Assembly: GCA_009741485.1 (NCBI GenBank)
Contig: CM019236.1
Span: 49,093,859 to 49,157,858 of the forward strand
Origin: Malurus cyaneus samueli
Taxonomy: Eukaryota; Chordata; Aves; Passeriformes; Maluridae
Direction of reading: 5' to 3'
Length of the DNA: 64,000 nt
Shown: piece by piece, positions 52,674 through 64,000 of the stretch
Numbering within the stretch: position 1 is the first letter of the stretch
How the letters are laid out: every line of letters starts with the position of its first letter
Notes under the pieces: generated by a model
What the model saw: only the letters and a program-made list of their open reading frames with translations
The model's database searches: none
What the model was told of the DNA's origin: nothing
Translations under genes and position numbers: made by a program

Positions 52674-55232
52674 CCTGAAAACTGGATCAATCTGAAAATC
52701 TGGAATTCCCATCTCAATTTATGCTATATGAAATGTAGATGAATCTAACCCAGTGTTGACATGTCAAAGAGAATTGCTTTTTGGTACTGAATAAACATAG
52801 TTTCCTTATGCTGAACTCTTCACCTCAAATGGCTTTGCAACTACAGGTGGGTTGCTCATGCCAATTTTCAGATATAGAAGTCACATTTCAAAAATGGACC
52901 TTTTCTGATATAAATAGATTTCAGGTAAAACCTCATTTAGCATCCTGACCCTTTTGTATCGAAGTCACGTAGAGCAGCTTTGAAGGTCTTTGGAGACAGG
53001 CAGTACATAGGGTCGTTTGACTTGTGCATCACTCCAACAAGTAGTTGTGGTTATGGGAAGAATTATTAATTTCCTAAAGTCTCTGGGAGTGAAAGTGCTT
53101 ATTTAATTGGATGATATCTTGATTGCTTCAGAGTTGTGTCCAAAACTGCCTATTTCTGCAGCAGTCACAGTGTTTAGAATCCTAAAGACTTTATTAAGTA
53201 TAGAAAAATCTATATGACCCCTTCTTCTAGCTCTGGCCTGCTGGGATTCACAGCGGATGTGTGAACGTTCACTTCTTAGAGAGGGAAGCTATTAGCAGAG
53301 CAAGCTGTTCTGCTGCTTCCCTCACCAGGGTGGTTTCTAAATTTAGGAGAGTTAGTGGGGTTGCTGGAAGCCCTGCTCCCTTGTGCTGTTATGACCCTAC
53401 TTGTTTTAAAAGCTGAAAGGCAAGAGAAGATCAGTGAGAAAGCAACTCTGCTCCCTTGTCACAGACATCTTCAGCAGAAGAGAAAGAAATCCATCATTGT
53501 CCTGCATGCCCCAGCAATCCTGAGTCAAAGGCTCAGGTGGAAAAATTGTCCTGACTCATGAGGAAGGTGATGGTTTCCCAGGAGTGATCAGTCTATGCTA
53601 CTAACAAATAAATTTGAATAAATAAATAAATATGTAATAACTATGTATGCTAGTTATATTAACAAGAAATTTAGCTAGCCCCTATTTAAGCTCCTGTTCC
53701 TGTAGTACGTGAGCTGAGTTTTGCTGTACTGAGGGAGACACCTGCAAATGCTGCTTGGTGATAGAGAGAGTCTGAACACTGAGAAACCAAGCACTTCAAA
53801 CAGCAGGGCTGGGAACAATCTTTGTGGATTAAAGGCTAATCCCTTCCTGCAGCTAAGGCCAGAATTGACACTGTGTTCATTTTTCTCTCTATCTTCAGTT
53901 CATTGGAAAATTATGATGACCTTATGCTCAGATTGGACATACTCTGGTGTATAAACAAGTTAATGGGGAGCACAGCCTTTGTAATTACATTTTCCTCATT
54001 TTACAAGTATTATTAAATCACAAGCATGTATTGGCTTCTCAATAACAAAAGCTATTCATTTGCAATAAGAAATGAAATTTTGAATCTTTCGTAATGGAGA
54101 AAGGCAATGTTATGTGTGAGTAACACAGACAGTGTTCATTTCAATGCTTTGGTATTCAACTCTCACCTGAAACCTGACAGGAAAATGGAAAAGGAAAAGC
54201 AAAAACCCAACACAACTCACAGCTTTATTAGAGGCAGAAGTCACTGCAAGGATGACAGACCACAAGACATATTAAATACGATATCATTGAATGCAACTGG
54301 AGAAATTAAAGTTGTTGGAAGTGTGATATGACTGCACTTTCTGGAGGCCTTATTTCTGGTCAACAGCATGCTTGTTATAGGGGAAAAAAAAACATCTAAT
54401 TTTCTGATGATGCTTAACTGTAGAAATATGGTAGAAATACATTGCCTGAGCAACTTAAGAAATTAGATAAATGGGACTAATTTCCAGAGGAAAAAAAAAA
54501 ACCTCTATACAGTGTCCCACCTGAATATGTTTTAGACCATTAACTTAAGTGTCAGGGAGGGAATAAGCTCCATAAACTGGTACAATAGCAATCCTTCAGC
54601 AAATGATGTTCCCCATTCATAGGTAAGTGCATGTAGCATATGAAGGGAGGATTCTGACCTGTTGAATAGAGGTTGGCAATTGAGAAGTTAATCTGAAGAG
54701 GGCACTGTGAACCACAGTACCTTTTCTTTTGTTCCCATTAATCTATAGAGCCATAGCTGTGACAGTTCTGTGAGAAGAATTGGGATGTGCTTCTGTTTTT
54801 CTAGGCAACACAATATATTGTAACTATTTCCAAACAAATGGAGTTTTTCACTGAGGAGGGCATTTCCCCCTCTCTTTTCTATCAGGAGATGTGGTATCAT
54901 CTGGTGTAATAACCATATGGGAATTGGAACTCATCAATATTTGTCAATATCTCTTCCTCCTGCATCACCTCTTCAGACTTCTTATCTGCACAAAGGTTTC
55001 AGTTGTAGAATTGCTGTGTTTTATTATACTACAGAGTTACAGAATTTTTTTTTAAAAATGTTGTCTTGAACAAGACTTTTTTATACTTATCTCAATTTTG
55101 TGAAAGAGAATGATGCCAGACTTCCAGAACTGACTTTCTTGTGCACTTATTTCTTGGACCTCAACAGGAATGATTTCACATATCAGTCACAGTACAAGCA
55201 CCTCAGTTCTTTCAAAGGATACCAGTGCCAGC

Positions 55233-55258
55233 AAAAAAAAAAAAAAAAAAAAAAAAAA
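55233..55258. repeat. Poly(A) run, 26 bases
   Basis: Uninterrupted homopolymer lying within a short plus-strand frame that is not otherwise gene-like. Confidence 0.95.
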
Positions 55259-56016
55259 TCTCCTTTTATCTCTTTCTTAATTGTCCCAATTCAAGAGGAA
55301 CACCTGAACAATTAAGTACCAGTGCATGAGGGTGAGCTATGAGATCTGTTTACCATAATACAAATACAGGTTGGTTGTATTTGGTGTGTATCCAGCAAAC
55401 TATCAGTGCCTGATCGCAATAAATAACTGAATTATGCAAATAAATTTGAAAATGGGTTTTCTTAGTGTGTGTTCATATGGTATTTTAGGTGAAGCATGTG
55501 GGACTAGTGTCCTGTGCTGGGTGATGCACAACACAAATAACCCTCAGATACATGCATGTCAATTTTAAGCAGTAGTCGGGAGGATATCCATGTGTATATT
55601 TTTGTTGAAATTAGTGCAAGAAATAGAGAAAATTAATATTTTTTATAGAGATTTGTTTTCCTTAGATTGGAAAAAGAGGTAATCTACTTCTTTAGTACCC
55701 ACTCGTATGGTGTTGGGCAACACCAAATGTTAAACTAGATCCCCATGTGGGCGTTCCCAGACTTCCTATTTCAAAGAAGCTGTGGAGATGGTTTTGGAAA
55801 AGACAGGCTCTTGAAGCAAGGGATTGGAGACCAGTTTCTGCCATTCTTTAGAAGGAGCCCCTCAGCAGCTGATGAAGGTTCTGTCTGGCTGGGAGATATG
55901 ACTTAGTTTTACTGCAGAAAGAAAGAGTCTCAGAAAGAACTTGGATCTGTAGATTAAAATCAGTGGAGAAAAGTGCCAGCCACCTTCTGTGCAAGCAGAG
56001 GTAGGTGAGTGCAAGG

Positions 56017-56589
56017 ATGTTTTTAAAACATCGGAAATGTGCAGGGACCCTATCTGTCATCACTTACAAGATGGGTCAGCACTTCAGCAAAAGCTCCCTC
56101 ACTCAGCTCTTACTGGCACGCAAAGAAAAACTGCAGCGGTTGACAGCAGATGCAAATCCAACCCGTGGCACTTGCCTGAGGATTTTCTTGGGATTGGGCC
56201 TGTCAGATGTCATACTTCATCCTTGGGAATCCCTTACTATGCTGCTACTGCACAAGCAGAAAATGCACCAGCAGCATAGAGCCAGGCTCCTCTCCATTGC
56301 CATGATCCTACAGCAAGGCTTTTCTTTCACCTCCAATTTGACTGTTCAGGCTGAAGGATCAGGAGGGGCCAAAGCAAGTGTCAGGAGGGGACAAAGAAAG
56401 GATCAGGAGGGAGCCAAAGTAAGTGTTACATGGGTCAGATTGCATTTGGGAAACTCTGGCAAGTCCAATATTATTGATCGCTCCAGAACTGCACATCAGA
56501 TGAATAAAGATATGAAGAAGAGGCAAGCTGCTTCTCTGACCCATAACCAAGAAAATCCTCTGGTTAAAAAGGACATACTAAGTCTTTGA
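56017..56589 (+). CDS. Unrecognised open frame, longest in the window
   Basis: The first ATG is at 56017 and a second in-frame ATG is at 56071. The frame ends at TGA 56587-56589, giving 190 codons from the first ATG or 172 from the second. From the second ATG the N terminus is MGQHFSKSS, which fits the MGxxxS pattern for N-myristoylation seen in some membrane-targeted proteins, including many retroviral Gag proteins. Residues after it are basic and hydrophobic, and the C-terminal half is polar and lysine-rich. Two splice-donor-like sites (GGTAGGTGAGT) lie about 15-60 bases upstream. A degenerate repeat of about 21 bases (GATCAGGAGGGG type, 56360-56428) keeps the frame open. No zinc knuckle, protease or reverse transcriptase follows, and no LTR is recognisable nearby. 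It may be a decayed viral-type fragment, an exon or a chance frame. Confidence 0.25.
   Translation: MFLKHRKCAGTLSVITYKMGQHFSKSSLTQLLLARKEKLQRLTADANPTRGTCLRIFLGLGLSDVILHPWESLTMLLLHKQKMHQQHRARLLSIAMILQQGFSFTSNLTVQAEGSGGAKASVRRGQRKDQEGAKVSVTWVRLHLGNSGKSNIIDRSRTAHQMNKDMKKRQAASLTHNQENPLVKKDILSL
56360..56428 (+). repeat. Short minisatellite, three degenerate ~21-bp units
   Basis: Three units resembling GATCAGGAGGGGCCAAAGCA occur in a row with changes between them. The unit length is close to a multiple of three, so the repeat adds residues without closing the surrounding frame. Confidence 0.7.
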
Positions 56590-59500
56590 TGAAGAGCTTT
56601 CTATCATAAAGTTTTCTTTTGGCAGATGAAACACCTGCTCTGGGCTCAAGATCTGTCTGAATACTCTATTAGTTCAATAACTCTGTAGAATCATTAAACC
56701 AAGGCACTCCAAACTTTTTACGACCTTTTCATTTTGAAAGAATTAGTGAACATATGTACAGTTCATGAATCTTTTAAAACATGAGTATTGTGGTCATTTT
56801 TCTGAAAAATGGGATATGAGTTATCTCTCTGTCTCTATCTATGACTTTTATAAAAATGAACCAAAAGAGCTTTCAATAATTACTGAGAGGAGGCAGTGAA
56901 GTAAAGTGACCTCTTGACCTCAGGGCGTGGTCTTGTAGGTCATGTTACAGTGAGTTTTTATGGCTGGGTCACCTTCATAAACCCTATGTGAGTAGAAATG
57001 TATGAAAGAAATGCTGATACCATTTTAACCCTAATGACAATAACATGATATAATTTTGTCTGCTATTTAATCTCCTGGTACAGTAACCTGTGCTACCCTG
57101 GGAAATTTCAAATCTCTTGGGGAAAGGGGAGTGAAGAGGTGGGGAACATGTTTTTTCTTGTGTGTATAAAAAGAGCACAATAAACTGAATTAATGTTCGA
57201 AGTGATTTCAAACACTTTTTAGAACATATTAAACCAATTATTTTCATGACCTGAAATATGTGGCTGTGGTATGCCTTACTCTGTGCCTTCAATCCCTGCA
57301 TTTTGTCCAGTTATTTCACTACACAAACATTTTCAAACACAGCTTTTTCACCCTCCCCCTTCTAATTTTTGTTCTTCACATGTATGTCTTGGATGTCAAG
57401 GTCACCCAAGCTGCGTTTTTGCTGTGTAGCGTGGGTTTCTGACTGACATAGTGCCTTGTTCCTTCTCTCAAGTTATCGACATGCATCCACAATTCTCTTT
57501 ATTGTGTGTCTGAAATGCAGCTTTCCCCTCTCTGTGCAGCTGCACAAAGAGCTGGTGCCTCCCAGCAGAGCAGCACTGTTGCTGGCCAAATGTCCTGGGG
57601 CAGTGCCTCCTGCAGATACCGTGCCTCTTCCTGGGAGAAACACGTCTTTGATCCATGAAAAAGGGGGGTTTTGCCTAGGCTTTGACCCTCCTACACCCTT
57701 CAGATTTCCAGGCAAGCCCTGCCCACCCATGGGCATATGAACCGTGGCTATTATGCAGTAGGCTAAGAACTGGACAACTGAAGGAAGAGCTAAGCATTTA
57801 GCTTAACACGCAGCTTAACTTCCTGCATAAAATTATTAGCAGAGTTTTTTGAGAAGGCACAAAAGCTTGTCTCTACTAATTTTTCTTTTTTTTGCCTACC
57901 TACAGCATTTCTTTAGAACAGACAGGTTACATTCTCTTACTATTTCCTCTCTTTGCATGTTTTTCTTTCCCCAGTCTTCCCTTTTGCACTGATGGACTGC
58001 TATTAGCTTTTCTATGTTTTGTACCCATATATTTCACACTTCCCCCAGTGAATGTCTCCTGCCACACTATTTTCATTTTTCCTCTTCCACTCTTCAGAAT
58101 TCTCCTCTCAAGAGCTTCAAAGGCAGGCTGTAGGTCAAATCTACACCTTCACTCCAGGCATCTTTTTTTGGTTTTGTGATCTCCACAGTGAGCCAGTGAG
58201 TCGTGCCTTGCACCATGCAAAGCCAGAAGAGAGGGGAGGAAAATTCGAGAGTGTTTCTGAATTCCTACCTCAGATACAAGGATGTATGAGCACAGAATTG
58301 TAAAGTCAAAATGTTTTTTCAGGCTTTGTCTACCTTTATATACTGATGTGTGATTTGTAGGCTGGAAACAGCTTTATTTGCATTCTGGGGTATCATCCAT
58401 GGCCACAAAAGCATATGGCTATGGTTGGATTTTGTGTACACTGTGTGGCCTGCAAAATTCATCCACCAAGTGAAAAATTGTCCTGCTTTCAAAGGAGAGA
58501 TTAATTTCTGCAACATCCTTGAGCGGAGCTGCATCCTGGACCTATGATCATCTGCAAAGAAGCCACAAAGCTGAAAGGTGTAATTGGTCATCAGCTGGAC
58601 TATGAACCAGTCTTTATTAATGAGGACTCAGGAGGAAGACACTTTAAAACTCACATAGAGTGTCCCTGCAAGATACTAATGTTTGTTTAAAAAAACATTG
58701 GCATTCTGTTTCAGCAGAGAAGTTCAGGATTTGGGGTTTGGGGTTATTATTGTATTTTTTTTCCTCTATTGTCAAAGCATGGAACTATTCAGCTTCCTTC
58801 TTTCTTCACTGGGACAAAGCCCCGGGCTTTCTCGAGCAATAGGTCACTGAAGCTTGGTACTATTTCTCATTAAGAAGGAAAACTCTTAAGGCTTTCATAT
58901 TTACCTCCTTAAGGTAAATATCTCCACAATGGCTTCAGGTGAGGGAACTGGTCAGGTTCCTGTGTCTTTCTTCCCACTAATGGTCCATTTGAAAAAAGGA
59001 TCATTCCTTTGCAGAAGGAAATCTGTGATGTGCTCACATGCAAAGCAAGGCTTGCTCTTCCAGCTGAATACTATGATGTGATGCAAAGTGGGCAGAATCA
59101 CACTCAGTCTGTTAGTTATTCTCTCCCTTCCACTAGTCCCAGCTGGATTAAGGGAGTAGGGGAAAGGGGAAGGTTTGCATTTACCTTGAAATTCTGCAGC
59201 ATTTACATGAGTGATGACCCATCAGACTGAACACCCATCCTCCATGCTGCATTTGTAACAACTGTGAAAATGAAGTGCCTGACATCAAAGCCCCACATGA
59301 AAAGGTTCTCCACCATATGGCTCCTTCCAGGACACTTCCACTGGTATACCACACTCACTCAGGAGTTCCATCTTCGTCTTCCCACTGCTCTTGAACACTT
59401 ACCAAATTTTTTTCTGCAGCTTCAGGGCTGTGAGATGAAGGATACTTTGATATTAGTCAGTAGACAATATCTCTTTTCAACTAAAAGAACTAGATCAGGA

Positions 59501-61293
59501 ATAAAGAGGGCTCCCACACTATACAAACAAATTATCCTTTTCAATCTCTTAATGAATCCTGGGGTTAATTAGACATTGAAAAAGAGCAGTCTAAGACTTC
59601 AAATATTGTTTACACTCATGAAAATCTTGCATAAAAACCATACTCTTTAAGAGTTAAGTGTCAACTTACGGTTAAAGAATTTTATTGGTGATGAGTAGAA
59701 TTCCTCCTCATCAAAATGCAGCTGGTGTTTGTAAATTTTTGGAAGGAAGATACTTCAATCTATCACTAGAAATAATCTAGGTCAATCATCTCCCCCAATA
59801 GCTGCCTGTCTTCCTTTTCCCTAACTACCGTTCCTAAGGTACAGAGAAAGCTGGTCCCCTTTCTCAGACGTGTATTTCTGCTTGCTGGCTTCCCAAGTGA
59901 GAAAGATAAATGAGATTTATTTACAGTACTGAAAATCAGAGGTTCAGTCCCTGCTGCAGACTGCTGGTGTTTTTTTATTGCAATTCAGGGGTGGGAGGAT
60001 GATGCACTTTAAGACACATCCTTGTTTTTCATTAAATGCAAATTAAAGGAGTGTGAGTTGTTTTAATGGTTGCAGGGAATAGGTTGGGTTTGTAAGTAGG
60101 AAGTTCTAGTGTAATTAAAAGGAGTAAAACAGTTTTACAGGGAGTCAGTGTACTGAGCTGCATTTGGTGGCTGGTTTCTGGAGCAGGGTGACAGCCAGGG
60201 ACACGGGGAGGACAACAAGCCTGCAAAAGCAGTGGAGCTGGCCACACTGATGAGATTTATGGGAAAGGTGTGTGTGCTGTCCTGTTATTTATAACTCATA
60301 ACCAGGCAGCCCTGAACCAGCTCACAGGCAATAGGTACAGCTTCAGAGGACAAATCAAGCAAGTGTTTTGTTACCTTTGAATGGCCTAGCCCTAGGAGTA
60401 GTTAGCATTATTTAGGCTTAGACTCAAAAATAATTTATCCATGAACTTTTTCATGAGTGGTGGATCATGAACAGGAAGGGAACAGAGGATTTTTTCACAT
60501 CGCAGTGGCATTTCCACAATTAACCTTCCATACCAACATATTCATTCATTCTTCTGCCAAGGCTATCCTTTGGTATCCAGCCAGTTCACCCCTTGGCATT
60601 TTTCCAGTTCAGAAAAACAGAAAACAGTCTCAGCAGTAAACACAGCATTTCTGTGGTAAGTCACAGAGTTGGAGCAAATTGAAATAAATCTATTAGAAAT
60701 TGGAAGATGGGGATGGGAAGGGCTGGGAATCCTTCTGTCATGTTTATCTATTTGCCAGATGCTTACTCAAGTGGCCAGATTCCCTTGCAGAAAATTTCCC
60801 AAAATGCTTTCTTTTTTCATGTTTTTCCAAGAAATATAGCAAAAAAAATTGTGTAACAGACTATCCAGAAAGGGCATATTACAGTTCTCAAAGCCCTACT
60901 TTACACGGGCAGTCTCAAAAGAAAACATCTTTTCTCTGTCACCTGCAGAGTAAGAAAAATAAACCCTTGGAATCTGCTCTTTCAGTATTATTTTGTTTTT
61001 CAGTATTATTTATATTTTTGCCAGCAAATTTTCTACAGCACAAGATAGCACCATTTTTCGTCTCCTGTGACTCAGGTGTTTATTATTTACTGGATTAATC
61101 CTTTATTGAGGCGAGTGAAGGATATGTGCCTTAATTTTTAATTTCTCCACTGGCTTTTGATCCTTTGTGAACTAAAAAAGGTCCTTTTTGGACATCTTTT
61201 CCTTTATGTGCAGAGAACCTGCAGTCCTGCAGAGAATGCCCTTTCTCCCACTTGGGTTTTCTGAGTCCCTGGAGCACTCTAAATCATATGTTC

Positions 61294-61294
<1 letters not shown>
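56590..61294. other. Non-coding DNA
   Basis: No gene or transposon is recognised. Frames of 60-132 codons (for example 60700-61098 plus, 59264-59572 plus) lack domains. A 10-bp-arm hairpin lies at 58897-58921 (ATATTTACCT / AGGTAAATAT, 5-base loop). Confidence 0.5.

Positions 61295-61327
<33 letters not shown>
61295..61327. repeat. Poly(A) run, 33 bases
   Basis: Uninterrupted A homopolymer. I could not identify a retrocopy upstream. Confidence 0.95.
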
Positions 61328-61328
<1 letters not shown>

Positions 61329-63654
61329 CCAGCTCTTTTTCATTTTTCTGAAAAAACACTTTTGCTTCCATAAATACATATTATTCAGAAATATATTTTG
61401 CTGTTTTAGATGAAAATATGGATATAAACAGGTCCAATCTGGGGGTTTTTTTGTAACTGGGCTGGAATAAAAGCTTCAGCATTGCCACAAACTCCTATCT
61501 GTGAGTCTACAGCAATTGTGTGTCTACAGCAGCTGATGAAGTAGGACTTTAAAATACCTGGTAGGATAAAAAATCCTAAAGAAATATCACAAACAGATCG
61601 CTACTTCAGGCCTAGCATGCTATTATCTACATATCACTGTTTTTGTGATGGAAAGTTTTGGCTTTAATGCTGTTAAGGCTATTAACACAATGTGGCCAGC
61701 CAGGATAGCATTTGCAAGCTAGGGATGTGGACTGGGAGAATAAAAGAAAGGAAAGAAATTTGTACTTCACAAAGTATGTGTTCTGCTGACCCAGGCCCAC
61801 TATTGGTGTTAATCTGCAATCTGGACAAATATCCCTCCAGAAACAGACTGGGCAAAAGAAACTGTGTCAGTAAAATCTGCAACAAAGGAAAGCTTCAAGC
61901 AAAGTGAAAACCAAGGACAGCTAAAACAACATTAGAAGATAAAGTTGAGAGGGAACCTAGCATATTCAAGTCACATTGTAAAAGAGTTTTGGAGTAATTC
62001 CAAATGGAAGTGTAAACACTGCTTTCTTGTCTGCAGTCTGAAAAATGCCCTGTTGGTTCACATGTGTTGAAGATTAGGTGCTGGCATGATAAATTTTGTG
62101 CAACTCCACTGATGTCTCAAAAAACCTCTGACTTTTATTTATTTGCCTGAAATGAATATCCATTACAAAATTATTGTTGTGCACTTGACATTTTAAACAT
62201 ATTATATCCAATTAATAAATCTGCAACATCTGCTACCCTGCACTAAACTTCCTGTAACTAAAGATGTGCAAGCCCTGGAGAACCAGCATTACGTGGAATA
62301 GATTTGCTTAATATAATTGAGCATAATTGCGCATGTAATGTTTTAACGTAATATTACTCAGCAGATGTGCAAATAATAGCTGGTTTATTTGCCACCAGCC
62401 ATATGGTGCTGATGCGTTGTGATATTTGGCAAGACAAGTTCATTAGTCTGAGTGAGTGGACCAGTGCGCTGAAGCCGAGGTTCGGTGGTGGCACGGGGGT
62501 GGTGATGGGAGCCTTGAGAAAACACCAATGTCTCAGTCCGGAGAAGAACTTGTCATAAGCTTTGTTGCCCTCTGTTGGTAAGAGATCGCGAGCATTCCTT
62601 CCACTGAAACAGATGTTTGAATCTGCTGTGAAATCCAGAAAAAGCTTATTGCATAAAACAGGAAGCACAAAATGAATACTTGATTGTCTGGTAGCTTTGG
62701 ATTATCTAAAGAAACTCATTTGAAAAGAGACACAAATTTCAGTTTTCATTTATAAAAATTCCCATCCGAAATGTATTTCAAACAAGCCTCTATTTTAAAG
62801 AAACTTCTTGTATTTGGGATACTGAAGAAAACAGCCATCCTAATTACAAGAGTAATTGCTGAGAAGCTGGAGAAGTTTACTGTGTAAAAGGATGTAAAAA
62901 AGGTGGCCAAACACTAACACAATTGGCTTAGTAGACCAAAAGAAAGAAAAAATACAGCTAATAGCTGCAAATGCTAAGAATAATTGAAATTTTAAAAAAA
63001 CACACAAATTTTTGGGGTAAGGAAACTTTTTGAACCTTGTGTTAACACTGGGTTCAAGTGTTGACCAGATTGTAGCAAATAATTTGTGCATATGCATTGA
63101 ATACTTCAGCACTGAGTGCTACAGTCAGAGGAATTCTGTATGCTTTTAACATGGACTAATACAACTCAAGACCCAAAAGATTCATTGTGGTTATTTGGTT
63201 AAATTTCTTGACTATTATCAGCCATGAAATTATGCCCAGATATTTTTAGCAATAAGAAGACAAGCTAGATTATAGATGGACAACAATTCCACTTCCTAAA
63301 TCTTCTGCCATTATTTTACTAGTGCAAAGTAAGGTATCAGCCCAAGGATGTTTTTCATTTTGGTGGTAAATTTTCTTAGAATTTTTCAATCGTCCAGTTG
63401 TCCATAATGTATATTATTTCAGTTGACTCTGGACACTTTAAACACAGATTTGTATATTTCTGATTGTGGGGCACAGTATTGAAGAAGAAGATATCTGTTT
63501 CAAGGATCCTATAAATCGGATGTCCTCTAGGATCCCAGAGGTGTGGCATCTGGATGAAGTATTCCCTGTGGCACTTTGGACTGAGTCTGATACTCTATTA
63601 GGGAGATGTTCATGCAGCTGATGAGAAATGTTCATGGGTCATGGGAATTTGGAG
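61328..63654. other. Non-coding DNA with a possible regulatory segment
   Basis: No gene is recognised. The part 62270-62600 is denser in transcription-factor-like motifs than its surroundings: TAATATAATTG and CATAATTGCGCATG, two E-boxes (CAGATG 62362-62367, CATATG 62400-62405) and several CpGs. It also has GCCCTCTGTTGG at 62567-62578, one mismatch from the core CTCF motif. This is suggestive only. Confidence 0.35.
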
Positions 63655-63712
63655 CTCAATGATCTTTAAGGTCCCTTCCAACCCAAGTCACTTTGATTTT
63701 ACGATTTTATAA
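63655..63712 (+). mobile_element. CR1 LINE 3' tail fragment
   Basis: GGAGCTCAATGATCTTTAAG followed by GTCCCTTCCAACCCAAGTCA and degenerate terminal repeats (TTTGATTTTACGATTTTAT) matches the sense 3' end of avian CR1. The upstream 200 bases may hold older CR1 sequence, but I cannot align them by eye. Confidence 0.92.
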
Positions 63713-64000
63713 AGGTCATGTCTTTGTCACAGGTTGTGATGTAATGTCCTGCAGCTCCAGTGCCAACACATGTCCAAACTCATTCTGCTTCATGCTGACA
63801 CTGCAAAAACAGTACACCATTGAACATGTGTTAAAAAAGTACAACCTACACTTCTCACACTGTATTCTGCAATAGGCTGGAGTGAGCTTTTCCTGCTGTT
63901 ACAAGGTTTAACAGGCTTACTTTTGCAAAAACTGGAATTATTTTTGGTCCCTGCAGACTAAAATATACTGTGGCCCTTCACTGCTAGAGCTCTGCTTCTG
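63713..64000. other. Non-coding DNA at window end
   Basis: A 60-codon frame (63693-63875) overlaps the CR1 tail and carries no feature. Nothing else is recognised. Confidence 0.5.

Larger units (their letters stand above)
43469..56016. other. Long non-coding stretch with simple repeats
   Basis: About 12.5 kb with no gene or transposon I can recognise. It includes poly(T) at 47676-47693, a TTTTG-rich run at 47909-47940, a 17-bp-period duplication of AACCAACTGAGG at 49304-49338, A runs at 51237-51252, 52653-52673 and 55233-55258, and an AAAT-rich patch near 53605-53640. A segment around 44090-44130 contains CATTAATGAATTACTT, a homeodomain-type site cluster, with no further support. Confidence 0.5.

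Noticed and set aside
55711..55765. Two short matches to a reversed tRNA-Lys primer site (GTTGGGCAACACCA and CCCCATGTGGGCG)
   Set aside because: The matches are short and imperfect, no LTR could be traced on either side, and the implied minus orientation would conflict with the plus-strand frame at 56071.
60700..61098. 132-codon plus-strand frame
   Set aside because: The translation is a mix of low-complexity and hydrophobic runs, with no domain or exon boundary support.

Overview
This window looks like nuclear, non-coding DNA from a bird. The evidence is AT-rich sequence with no dense reading frames, four to five fragments of the CR1 non-LTR retrotransposon (two ending in the avian-type 3' repeat ATTCTGTGATT), an avian ERVL-type solo LTR, and a second retroviral LTR followed by a tRNA primer-binding site. 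Mammalian repeats such as Alu, L1 and B1 are absent. A neoavian, perhaps passerine, genome fits best, but the species cannot be fixed from sequence alone. I recognise no complete protein-coding gene, tRNA, rRNA or CRISPR array. The window reads as intergenic or long-intron sequence.

Layout: 1-644 is AT-rich non-coding DNA. 645-9692 is the most striking structure: two head-to-tail copies of the same ~4.5-kb segment (645-5193 and 5202-9692). They differ mostly by scattered one-base insertions and deletions, the pattern of uncorrected long reads or a false duplication, although a short shared motif at all three boundaries leaves a genuine tandem duplication possible. 9693-16095 is unique non-coding DNA with a GC-richer patch (about 12100-13060), a 25-bp palindrome and a 20-bp-stem hairpin. 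16096-16660 is an ERVL-type solo LTR. 17611-17680 and 19471-19524 are CR1 tails. 23401-24843 is a retroviral LTR, a primer-binding site and a short internal remnant with a 118-codon frame. 27256-27670 is a CR1 3' fragment on the minus strand. 29350-30016 holds two same-strand open stretches that could be exons of an unrecognised gene. 40426-41505 is the largest CR1 piece (reverse-transcriptase region, minus strand), itself interrupted by a small AT-rich insertion. 43358-43468 is an ATTTT-type repeat. 56017-56589 is the longest open frame in the window, of unknown origin. 62270-62600 is a possible regulatory element, and 63655-63712 is a last CR1 tail.

Nothing here forms an operon or pathway, and I found no convincing new biological system. 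The items most worth checking are the 4.5-kb tandem duplication, the LTR with its internal remnant, the 56-kb open frame and the candidate exon pair near 29.5-30 kb.
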